NCBI RefSeq assembly: GCF_040115645.1
Contig: NC_089549.1
Location: forward strand, 4,650,001-4,714,000
Source: Euwallacea fornicatus
Lineage: Eukaryota; Arthropoda; Insecta; Coleoptera; Curculionidae
DNA: 64,000 bases
Direction of reading: 5' to 3'
Positions 38,471 through 49,285 of the stretch are shown piece by piece. The notes beneath the pieces were generated by a model that made no database searches, had not been told where the DNA came from, and worked only from the letters and a program-made list of their open reading frames with translations. Every line of letters starts with the position of its first letter. The stretch's first letter is position 1. The position numbers and the translations under genes were made by a program.

Positions 38471-41400
38471 TATGTTAAAAACAAATTCTCATCATACCTC
38501 TCCACCAATTGTACTCTTATTTGCTTTAGCCGTTAATACTTAATTTTTAATCAAAATCGCACTGGTATAAAGGAAATTAGATAATAATTGCATCGTTATG
38601 AGAGACTACCAAATTACTTTGTTGATAACATGATTTACAAGAAATATATTGACCCAGGCCTAGTCCATTAACGCATCATCAACAACATTAAGGCTCTTAC
38701 CTTCATATCAGATTGATTATCTACATTAGTTTGTAATAGTGGAATAACATACGTGCCTCGAATTGATACCCTGTGCCAATACTCCTGAATGTAAAGTATC
38801 TATTGCATAATCCATAAATGTTGTTATTTATACTTTTTCCTTAGGTGCAAATGTCATAAAAAGGTCAAACTCTCGTGAAGTAATAGATAATGAGCATTCA
38901 TTATTCCATCACAAACCGTTAGACATATGAATTATTGGAAATGTTGATATCTGACATGGTCTTGTTGTTGAAGTGATTTGAAGCATAACGCAATTTTTCT
39001 TGGCACTGAGTTCCGGGGTGACTAAATGAAAATATTTGTCGTATGTGCATGCATGTGTATCACTAACTTTCATTTTTTATACGCGCCATCTTGCATTTAG
39101 TTCTTTGCTACGTCTGCAAAATCATATGGGAATGCCCAAGGGGTGCGAACACCAACACAACAAACAAATGCGACTTCTTGTGGATAATACGCGAAGCGGA
39201 GGAAACGCATAATTATCAGATTCCTGTGATGTTATTTGAGATTATGACTTTGACATTTGACATATTGTGACATTTGACACATTTTGGCTTTTGACATATT
39301 TCGAAATTTGTCCATTATTTGTTTATTAACGAATATGAGGAATACGACTTTTATTACTCCCTCAGTAATAGTTTTTTATGTGTGGCGTATTTACTGAGAG
39401 AGTGTAACCCTAAACCTTTCATTATAAACGCAATATTGCCTTTGATTTGATGAAACATCAATTAATAGGCCAATCTGAACGGGTGTCGACAAATATTTTA
39501 ACTAATTGTTCAGCTACAAGCGATACGTGCAATTTTATTATTGTTTGCAATGAAAGTGACAAATAGAAACCCGCATCGAACGAAATGCGACAATATAGAA
39601 AAAACGACCGCCAATTCAAATAGAAACCATGCGGTCGAAGTGAAAATGATTGATTGGTATTTTATTTGTAAACGTTGATTAGAAATGGAAACTCTCGGCT
39701 CGTTCCATTAATGCATATTAATTTATTGCTTGTGTTCTAATAAATCCCGAGGATATAACTGACGATTATCACTTTCAGGAAAAGTGCATGAAATTCCTGA
39801 ATCGTATTAAAAATGTAGGTTAAGGTTAAATTTGATCTCACTATTTCCATTGCAGACGTCAGGACAGGAATACCGGACCAATACCTAAAATGGCCGCTCC
39901 CTTTTTTCCGGGTTTCCGATGTCCTCTCATTGTGTTAACAAAATTCAACCTAGTAATTATCTTTGTTAAATATAGAGGATTAAATTTATTCCGCAATATT
40001 TAATTCGATTAAATGTGACGGATTAGGACTAGCCTGCCATTTTTATTCAAGTCTTAGCGATGTATATTTGAGCATGCAAATGTACAGATTTCGTTAAAAA
40101 CCACTCGAGAGGGTTTAACGCTCACTGGCGGATATGGTGGGAAGGTCTTGCGCAAGCTGAATATAGCCAGACACTGTGAAAGCGCCGACTCAGTCTCCTG
40201 CCGATCTGGATCCGCCTCATTGTGCAGATCCAGATCCGAGCCCCTTACGAATTACTCTAACGTGATGATCAGTACTTGTTTTCTCAACTGACGGAGGCAT
40301 AATCAGACCATATGTGTACGTAATATAGCCTCAAAAATGGAGGTTACGTGGAAAACACTCTCTTTTTAATAACTTTACGCCTGAGTGGTTACAAAATGAG
40401 CCGTACCGCAAAACTGCACCGAGATAATGTAAAACTGAAAGTATTTTGTTGCATTGGCATTTAATAACAATGTCCACATCAAGGGAAAAAATGCGGCACT
40501 GATTTTTGCCAGCGAGATGGTAATATCTCTATAGGTACCACGCCTCGCTCGCTACTCTAACCCAACTGTGCACTTTCACTAAATTAAATTATACCTTTTT
40601 TGATGTAAAGTTGTATCTCGACATGTTAAGTACCAGCATTAACCACCTTTTGATCACCCTGTTTATGGTAGTGTATGAAGGGTGTGTTTCGCAGCCATCT
40701 GAAGCCTTTATGGTGTTAGGTGCGTTTTGATTAGCTTTAAGATATGGTGGCACCTTTCTAGCGGTAACGCACTTTTTAAAGATAATTTTGCATGGAATAG
40801 AAAAACTTTATTTGGTATCAATTATACCCATTTACACCAACCTCATCCTTTAGACTTAACCCTGGTGTACACTTAATGTATTGTCATCACTCATGTATGA
40901 GCACCCATGTCACACTGTACATCTCCGGTCCATGTTAATCTCTTGCCAAGCCATCATCACCCTTTCATGATCAAACCAAATCTGGCAAACGACACTATGT
41001 GGTTATACATTAGATCTTTGAGTCTTTCATGAACTGAATTTGATTTAATACTGCCTGCTCTGACAATTCAAACTTGCATAATCAACCAAAAAACCAAATG
41101 GTCTATATTCTTTATTCTCTCGAACGAAAACCTTTATGGGGTTCCACCATTGTTCCGCTACGACACGTTACATAATAAATTCGAACCTATACGAGGCTGA
41201 ACATTTTTGGAAACGTTAAAGGTTAATGGGTCAACTTAATCCTTCTGTCTTTGTACACATCACGTAAAGGAGAACATCAAATGCGTGTAGGTGCGATGAC
41301 ATTTCAGAGTCTGATGGTTCGTGTTGGGTACGTTTTTTGGGGCCATCCTTTTTTGGAAATAGCTCATGTATGTGTTGCGCAACGAGTCTTTGTTGAGCGT

Positions 41401-42169
41401 TTTGTTAGTCTATACAAAGCAATGAGGAAACGATACCATAATTTACCTCAGAATAGTCTTTGAAAAAGCAACAAAATTACCTGTCAGAAATGAAACTGAA
41501 CATAAAGATGACAAAGTGAGCTTAACTTTGAGAAGGTACAGTTTTCTGATTTAAGTATTGTTATTTGTCATCAAAGCTATGCGTTGTTCGCCAATGTTAT
41601 GCCCGGCTGGGAATATTTGGTCAAGCCCTATTTTTCGATGTTTACAAAAACTTTAAAGAAATCGTAAAAAATTGGTAGTTTTGAGAAATTCCACGCTTCT
41701 AAAACAACAAATAAAAAGTTCAGGTCGAGACTTAAAAAATAAAATTTGAAGTTTTGGTGGGAAGATATTTATTAAACAAAACCTGTCATAGTTTGATAAT
41801 TAAATTGCCTCCTTAAAGGGTAGAAAAAGTACCTCAATATATGTTGTTATCAGGTAGCTTTAAAAAATGTTGATAATATTGTTCTGAAGTTTCAAATTGT
41901 GTAATCTCACATTTTCACTACTGAAAGTACTTAAAAATTACTTACAACGCCTCACGTTCACTATTTTACCACACAAATAAATACATATTTGAAATTAAGG
42001 TAAGTACACATACTACTATTTCACCGAGATTTTTAATTTTATAATAATTATTGAGATCTGTGTATGATCAAAATTCATGTAACGTTCCACTGACCTTAGC
42101 GAAAATGTAAATCCAATCCGCTAAATATCCAAAGAGTAAGCGCCCTCCATACCACCAAAGTCACAAAAC
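38471..42169. other. Intergenic DNA without recognised genes
   Basis: Includes a perfect short hairpin (GATCTGGATC 40203-40212, GATCCAGATC 40227-40236) in a locally GC-rich patch, and a lone CACCCTGTTTA end at about 40655. No coding frame is supported. Confidence 0.45.
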
Positions 42170-42400
42170 ACCACCGAAAATCGGAAATTTTCCGATTGTG
42201 GGACACAGGTCCTTTTAAAATTAGCGCACAAACGATCGAGTACAACGCCGCGGTTCACGAAGTAACAGTACTACTCTTACTACTCGGGGTACCATCGGAA
42301 AACCGTCAACCACCAGTACGTACCTCTTCCAGCAGCGCCGTTCACCGCGGAATGAAGAAAGGCGGCGGTTCAAACATTGGGATAAATCATGTTAAATGTT
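42170..42400. promoter_or_regulatory. CpG-rich segment, candidate promoter or first exon
   Basis: CpG dinucleotides are frequent (AACGCCGCGG, CAGCGCCGTTCACCGCGG, GGCGGCGG) in otherwise AT-rich DNA. On the minus strand GAAGAG is followed by GTACGT, a good 5' splice site. An untranslated first exon of an unseen gene is possible. No coding frame is convincing. Confidence 0.3.
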
Positions 42401-43043
42401 GGACAAAAATAAAAATAAGGGTGTTTGAGCGTATTCGAAAATTTGTAAACGTGTTAATCTACGGCATTTTTTTTGTAAAACCCAAAAAGCACAATATGTT
42501 GGAATCAACCTCAGGAATTATAACTTTATAAGTTGAATGATGCGCCATCCATTCGATTTTAAGCCTCAAGAACATTATCTACCTATAGAGAATTGATCTC
42601 AAACAATACATCTAAATGATAGAAAATCAGAAAATCTATTTGTGGACTTTCTCAAGGCATTTGACAGTGTCTAATATAGTCAGCTACTATTCAAATTACA
42701 ATACACCCTATCTTTCCTCTTTTTTCCTGTGTATTTAAATATTTATTCTTGCAAAATAAATCCCTTTATATTAAAATCGATTTTTATTGCTATTTACATA
42801 TTTGTTTCTCGCACTGGCATAGAAATACTGTATACAGCATCAATTTTTTTAATAACTTTGAGGACTGTTTTTAATAAATAAAACTACCACAACCCTTTAC
42901 GTGATATATACGCAATGTAGTAGAACAGTACTATACATACCTTTTTTTGGGCTGGTCATATGTGCTTTGGGTTCCAAGTTGACATGGATAGCAATGTTGT
43001 GGACAATTTATAGCTTTAAGCGATGTTCCTTCAGTTCATGAAG
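42401..43043. other. Intergenic DNA without recognised genes
   Basis: AT-rich. ACACCCTATC near 42704 may be another decayed transposon end. Confidence 0.4.
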
Positions 43044-43190
43044 TCACTTCTGTTGGATTTTGTCCATATTGGTAACAAATTTCCGACCACTGTGTTGGTT
43101 GGCGCGCTCACGTGACTCTTTGGCGAGGTCTCCCATCTGCAAGAAGTACTGCAAGAGAGAGTCCGTCGACCGGACTTCCTTTGCCGCCAT
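43044..43190 (-). CDS. Short hypothetical protein (48 aa)
   Basis: An ATG in a good context (CTCGATGG) opens a 48-codon frame ending in TGA. The product starts MAAKEVRSTDSLLQYF and ends NMDKIQQK. It is hydrophilic and rich in Lys, Arg, Glu and Gln, with a likely amphipathic helix, and has no signal peptide or membrane segment. The stretch is markedly more GC/CpG-rich than its surroundings, as at the start of an expressed gene. AATAAA on the minus strand at about 42783-42788 could end the transcript. No family was recognised. It could be a complete small gene or the first exon of a longer one. It points away from SNRNP70 (start about 0.87 kb upstream), so the two might be divergently transcribed. 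Confidence 0.45.
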   Translation of the reverse strand: MAAKEVRSTDSLLQYFLQMGDLAKESRERANQHSGRKFVTNMDKIQQK

Positions 43191-43853
43191 CGAGTACCAC
43201 GCGATGTTTCATTGTTTGGGAGTACATCCCGTGACTATCATTTGTTTTTCGGGCTAGATAGGCTCGAAATGGATGTGACGAAGGATGGATGCGTGTTTTG
43301 TGAGCATCGGCAGGCAAAGTAAAACCATTAGAGTGGCACATTCAGCCACAACGTGTGACTTTTGTCACCTCTAGGATATGCAAAAAGGGAACACACTTAT
43401 TAAATTTAAATTAAAAAGGAAGTACTACCGCATTATAAATATATGTATGAACAATAAATTGTACCTGATAATGAAGGAACTATGAACACCTGGATAACAG
43501 TAAATCAGTTATTTCTGATTTACATCTTTTTTTCACTTATTGAAGGGCGTTGGATTGCGTTTGACGTTTGATGAAAATGTTGTCAAGTGCGTTTTTGTTT
43601 CAACATGGCTGCTTTTCGTTAATACAAAAAAAAAATAAAATTCTAATCAAAACCTGTCAAAATTGAGAATAAAGGACTGCATTGCACCTAATATATATTA
43701 ATTTCAATAAAAAATATAAAATAAAAAAATTAATTCCGTCACAAGACTCGCATTAAACATCAAAAACGATTCGAAGCCTACTTGCTATAAACAAAAAAAA
43801 ACTTGATTTAAACAAGGACAGAATCTCTGTATTTCTTTATAATTAATTCGCAA
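43191..43853. other. Upstream DNA between the short-ORF candidate and SNRNP70
   Basis: The first 150 bp are CpG-rich and could be a promoter for the minus-strand short frame; the rest is AT-rich. Confidence 0.35.
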
Positions 43854-44062
43854 TTGCGGTTGCGCCAAAGTTGCGCAGGCGCTGCCCAGTTTTCGTGCGT
43901 CTTCGTGTCCGGTTTGCGTATGGCCGCCATATTGAATCTGAGAATTCTCGGTATCTCTCAACGTGTTTCTCTCTTTTTTGGCCGATTTAATGGATTTGTA
44001 AACTGGAAAATATTTTCCTGTGTAGATACGTTTTTGAACTGCTAATCAGCACGGTTTGAAAT
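43854..44062 (+). promoter_or_regulatory. Probable SNRNP70 promoter and 5' UTR
   Basis: This stretch is more GC/CpG-rich than the DNA before it (GCGCAGGCGCTGCCC, TTCGTGCGTCTTCGTGTC) and carries ATGGCCGCCAT, a YY1/Pho-type GCCAT motif often found close to housekeeping starts. An open frame starting at that ATG (43920) stops at 44045, so it would be a uORF if transcription begins upstream of it. No TATA box is obvious. The exact start site cannot be placed from sequence alone. Confidence 0.5.
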
Positions 44063-47000
44063 ATGACGCAGTTCTTGCCTCCGAATCTTTTGGCCTTATT
44101 TGCGCCAAGGGATCCCATACCATATTTACCTCCCGTAGCAAAGTTGCCCCATGAGAAAAAAAATAGGGGCTATCTAGGAGTTGGGGCTTTCCTTGGCGAA
44201 TTTGAGGTGAGTTGTATGTACGAGATAGAAATGTACGGGGTTACTCAAAGTTCCTGATCGGTTGCGCCACTCCAACGTGTCTACTTATATCCGTTACAGC
44301 TAGTGTCGGAAATTTGAAAAAAACCTAATATTAACTGAAATAGTTTTTACTTCCTTTTCAGCTTCTTTGCACACATTTATTAAAATAAATATCACACAGA
44401 TGTTTTCTTAAGAGTCCTAAATTATCAGGTTTTTGAATGTGACATTTAGAACCTTCAAAATTATATCTGGTCTCTTTTTGGTATTCTTGTTAATTCAGTT
44501 TCCAAGTTATTTACAAAACTACGAGTGTTTAAATGTATTTATTATTTTTCGGGACGTAGGAAAGTGTGGTTAAAATCTTTTCCTTTGTCACCTTAAATAA
44601 CTCAAAAATCACATTAAACCCATTTCATTACAGGATCCCAAAGACACACCACCCCCAACAAGGGTAGAGACCAGGGAAGAAAGGATAGAGAGAAGAAGGC
44701 GTGAGAAAGCAGAACAAGTGGCATATAAACTAGAACAGCAGATTGCCCTGTGGGACCCAACTGCAGCTCCAAACATCACAGGAGATCCTTTTAAAACTCT
44801 TTTTGTTGCCAGAATAGTAAGTATATACTCAAGTGCTTGTTCTAACATTTTATGGAGAGAGTTTCTTTTAAGGAATTTTAAGAAAACTATTTAACTAATA
44901 ATTTGCAGCTTATGGACTATTAAAATTATTTTCTAACTATATTTTTCCATTTTCAGAATTATGATACGTCTGAATCAAAACTTAGGAGAGAATTTGAAGT
45001 GTATGGCCCAATTAGAAAAGTATGTATGGCACTATATCTTTTTCCTAGTCTTAAACATTTCACATTTGGTTATTCTTGCCAAAATAATGGATTTTTTTTT
45101 ATTTCTAGATTGTCCTCAGCCACAATAATGTAAATGGTAAACCGAGGGGGTATGCTTTTATAGAGTATGAACATGAGCGGGATATGCATTGTGAGTATTA
45201 GTTTCAATTCAAGATATTTATTAAGAGTGCAATGTATCTGTGTAAAGAATCTTTGCATGAATTAAAACTAAGGGGCACCTTGCACTCTTAATTATTGTTG
45301 TAGGAGACTAGGAGTCTGAGGAGTTGATCTCCAAGGCACTTTCAATCGATTCATCTCTTTATGTAGCCAGCAATCCTAGCTTAAAAATTAACAAAAGTAA
45401 ATCCAAAACACTACAGTTTAATTTTCTCTATTTTTTATACAGTTCAAGCTTCAAGCAGCTAGTTCCAATTGCCGATCTGCTTTTTGCTGGCTATATAGGT
45501 TTGTATGTGTGGTAAGAACCCTGCATACAACTAATAAATGAAAAGAGGTGTGCTTTACAATTATTGGATTTAGTTCGTACTACAAAATCTCTTAGGCATC
45601 ATTACTGTCTAACATGGCTAGGTGTAGGCGGGTTATATTACAGGTAAAATGTTCACAATTACAACCGGCTATGTTACATTCCGCTTTGGAATCTAGGAAA
45701 CTCTAAGAGAAACAGCGACAGTTAACTTTTATCAATTTGCGTAATTCGTTACTAAAATCGCTATTTAAAAGTGGACAAATTGCTAGTGGTTCTATTGATA
45801 TCTGGAAATACTGAAAATTTGCTGAATCGTTTATGCTAATTCCTGAGTTTAGTTGTTTCGGAAACTAATTTTAAAATGATGACACTTTTGGCACTTTTCT
45901 TCACTTAAAATTTTATATTCGACGTTTAGGCTTTACGCCATCACCTCGAACTTTATTGTTTCTGTATGATTGTATTGGGTATCCCAAATACAATTACTTA
46001 TCACGCATAGCCAAAAAGATTGACATGCCTGTGGAAGTGGCAATACAGGCATTAATAAAAGTATTCTCGTTTTGGTTTTGTTGTAAAAATAATTAAGCAA
46101 TATTTTAAATTTTATTCATTGCTTAATCTTATTTTGGAAACAAAGGCCTAATGTCAGCACATTTCAAACATGCTTCAAATATACTTCAAAACAGAGGTAA
46201 GAACAAATAGAAAAGATTGATTGTTATTCGTTCAAAATTTATTGATTTATCAATTTAATTTAAGCTTCAAACTTGTTCCATGCAGTAGTTGGTTACTGCT
46301 GTGTACGTAGCCACGTTTTTTGTCACTATTTTCATGAATTTTTGTAAAAGAAGAAAACCGTATATGAATGGAGCAAGTTTGTACCGGGTTAAACATATGG
46401 GTTTGCGCTCAGTAAGTAATTGCGCACCAGGTAAATCACTGTCAAAAATCAGGAGCATCCTGTTCAGCACACCGAAGTTCCGTTTCTTGAATTCTCCTTT
46501 AAATCGCTGTTCTCCTTTTTATAATGACGTTGTTTCGTTCGACGTAAGTAGTTTCGGTAGGTATATTTCACTTATACCTATTAAACACATCAGTGGTAGT
46601 GTTACTATGATCCTTGTTATGGCCTCAAATATCTCGAAAATGTGTTTGTTTCACTAAAACTATACGAAAGTGAAGTGAATATATTTCTGTATCGAAGTTT
46701 TTACTGGAAGCACGGGAAAGAAATTTTTGCGTGCATGTTTTAAAGGGAAAGGAAGTGTTCACTACCTTAGCGTTTTTGTTTTTGTTCTCCGGAAAGATCG
46801 TCATCAAAAATGTTAGCATAGAAACATTACCATCTATTTAGGGTCTTTCGGAATTAACTACGAGACATGTTTTTTCAGATAAGACGATGTGAAAATTCTT
46901 TCCATAAACTTGAAAAAATTTTGCCTATGAAATCTTGTTAAGCAGAGTACATTACAGTGCACTTTACTGAGCACTAAAAATAGATTTCATAGAGTGATTT

Positions 47001-48372
47001 CGAAGTCTGTTCTCACGGGAAAATATGTTATTGTGCCGATCTTTGTGATCATGCCTAGCATATCTTTTGGTGTCACAGCAGTTTACGTCTTTAACGCCAA
47101 ATGTCTTTTTTGGCTGTATGGTTAAATTGCTTTTTCAGCCGCTTACAAACATGCTGACGGTAAGAAAATCGACGGAAAGCGGGTGTTAGTGGACGTTGAA
47201 CGAGCTAGAACGGTCAAAGGATGGTTACCCCGAAGATTAGGTAAGTGTGCCCCATTGATTATAGATTTACGGTATCTAACTAATATTTGCATCAGCATCA
47301 CCAGCCTCAGTTTATTACAATATTTATTGGATATTAGTAGTTATGGTATCTGTGTATCATGTTATGACAAGAAGCTTCGTTTGTTGAAGGTGGCGGCCTA
47401 GGCGGTACCCGAAGAGGTGGAGCCGATGTCAACATTAAACATTCTGGACGCGAGGATAATGAACGCGAACGCGAGAGGTACCATGTGTTCTACCTCCAGA
47501 AACTTCAGTCCTTATCTGTATTCTTTTATTAGGTATCGCTTGGAAAGGGAAAGAGAAGAAAGAGGTATAGTTTCAGGAGAAGGCGGCGGTGGTAATGCAG
47601 GAGGTGGAGGAGGAGGCGGTGGTGGTGGAGGTGGTAGGAATCGCGATAGAGACAGAGCATTCGAAAGAAGACGATCGCGCTCTAGAGAGCGAAGGCGACG
47701 AAGTAGGTCTCGATCACCCAGAAGAGAGAAAAGACGTAGGAGTAAGGATAAAGTCAGAGATGAACCCGACGAGTTTGAACCGCGTTCGCGTGATAAAGAC
47801 AGAGACAGGTATGAGCAATTTCAATGTCACGCCAAGCTAATTCTTACTCAAACATGTTTTTTGTTTTTTTATTTTAGAGATCGCGAAAGGGATAGGAAAA
47901 GAAGACGGTCCAGGTCTCGTGATAAAGATAGGGAGCAACGTAAAAAGGAAAGAAGAGAGAGGCGTGAAAGGGAGAAAGGTGAAAAGTTGGACTTCATTAA
48001 AACAGACGATGGGGGGGAGGTTCGAATCAAAGAAGAGCCGGTAGATGGTGAGTTGGACTTTGATATTACTTTAGATTTAAAGTAAAAGTACTGTTTGTTT
48101 TTGCTTAAATGATTGAAGAAAGTTCTACTTTCTTGAAGATCGTAGAAAACAGCCATTAATGTCCCTTTTCTTTTAAATTTTGTTTAGAGGACAAGCAAAG
48201 ACTTATTTTACGCATATTTTCAGATTATGATTATGGTTATTTAACTCAGCCATATGACCAATCAAACGTGAAATATGAGGAAGAAGAAGAGCAAAAATAC
48301 CAACCCGAAAAGGACCATTCCTCGAACGGAGCCCGAAATTACGAGGACTACGAAGAGGGCGAGGCCTATTAG
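44063..48372 (+). CDS. SNRNP70: U1 small nuclear ribonucleoprotein 70 kDa (U1-70K)
   Basis: Core protein of the U1 snRNP. It binds stem-loop I of U1 snRNA and helps define 5' splice sites in the nucleus. Nine coding exons join in frame with GT-AG borders: 44063-44206, 44634-44816, 44957-45019, 45109-45190, 47139-47240, 47390-47477, 47533-47808, 47878-48047, 48224-48372, giving 418 aa (human protein about 437). The N-terminus begins MTQFLPPNLLALFAPRDP. A charged helix follows, then an RRM with RNP2 (LFVARI) and RNP1 (RGYAFIEY) around residues 104-180, the conserved RRLGGGLGGTRRGGADVN segment, a glycine run, and two RE/RD/RS-rich blocks split by intron 7. The C-terminus is acidic and Tyr-rich and ends GEAY. 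Intron 4 is by far the longest (1.95 kb). Introns 6 and 7 are only 55 and 69 bp. The gene converges on CNOT1. Identification is secure; exon 6 and 9 borders are the least certain. Confidence 0.96.
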
Positions 48373-49067
48373 AGCCACCCCAATGTTTTTACAGTTCTTT
48401 TAGGCTAGGATAAGGGTATCAGGTATTTGTCGTTTACAAATCAGAACAGGTGACAGTATACATGATGTTCGAGAAAGTAAAAAATTCTTGGACTCCGCTT
48501 CTTATGAAGTTTCACATCAAACCTTTAATTTTTCTGTTTAATTATTACTCTTCGTTTGGAAGCAATGAACTGGAGCTTTGGCGTGCATTCGTAATAGACC
48601 CAATTTAATTATTTGTCGGATTCTAACCCCATATACTCCATATATTTATAAGCAGAGTTCAGTTTAAGTGTGGTAAAATGATGTAGTTGCATGTGCAGAA
48701 CTATCAATTTAAGCTATGCTTAGGCTCATGCTGAGCTTCCGAGCCTACGGAGGATATGGTGGTAGGATCAATTTTTTTCCGCGAGGCTTTTCAGAAGGGG
48801 TAATGACATGAAATAGAATTTTACGATTGGCACATTGTTATTGGTAAGTTATTGGTTTAATCCCGAGAAATTCTATAAATTATGTAGTATATTTCAACTC
48901 CCATAGCAACCTAAGCGTTTTAAATATCTATTTAGGTTAAAAAAAAGTTAATTTTTCGAGTGCGAGTTAGTACTGTAGTGAATCAAAGTGTAGTCATAAA
49001 AGTGTAATAGGTAAGAACTTTCTTACAGAAAATCTGCACACTCTTCAACAGTTTAATTGTGTTTTTG

Positions 49068-49073
49068 TTTATT
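49068..49073 (-). terminator. Candidate polyadenylation signal for CNOT1
   Basis: TTTATT on the plus strand, so AATAAA in the minus-strand transcript, about 215 bp after the CNOT1 stop (49286-49288). This would give CNOT1 a short 3' UTR. Confidence 0.45.
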
Positions 49074-49227
49074 CCCTAACGATGATCGGGTAGCATCATG
49101 GAAAAAAATCTATTTTGAAGGCCCAACTTTATATCAATACACATCATTACAGTGATCGGTTCGTTAAAACTAAATTACTTATGTACATTATTTCAAAACA
49201 ACAATTTATCCTATAATCTAAAAATTA

Positions 49228-49233
49228 AATAAA
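49228..49233 (+). terminator. Candidate polyadenylation signal for SNRNP70
   Basis: AATAAA lies about 855 bp after the SNRNP70 stop codon at 48372. If used, the SNRNP70 3' UTR would run into the CNOT1 3' UTR on the opposite strand. An earlier non-canonical signal cannot be excluded. Confidence 0.4.
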
Positions 49234-49285
49234 CGTTTTGCACAAATTAGACGCAGTATAAATTTACAGCGTCGTAGAGCAGTCG

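Noticed and set aside
43108..43341. 77-codon minus-strand frame covering the CpG-rich patch
   Set aside because: It overlaps the 48-codon candidate in another frame, lacks a gene-like composition and has a weaker start context.
47417..48085. 222-codon continuous frame as a separate Arg-rich protein
   Set aside because: It is SNRNP70 exons 7 and 8 read through introns 6 and 7. Its first part is out of the true frame of exon 6.
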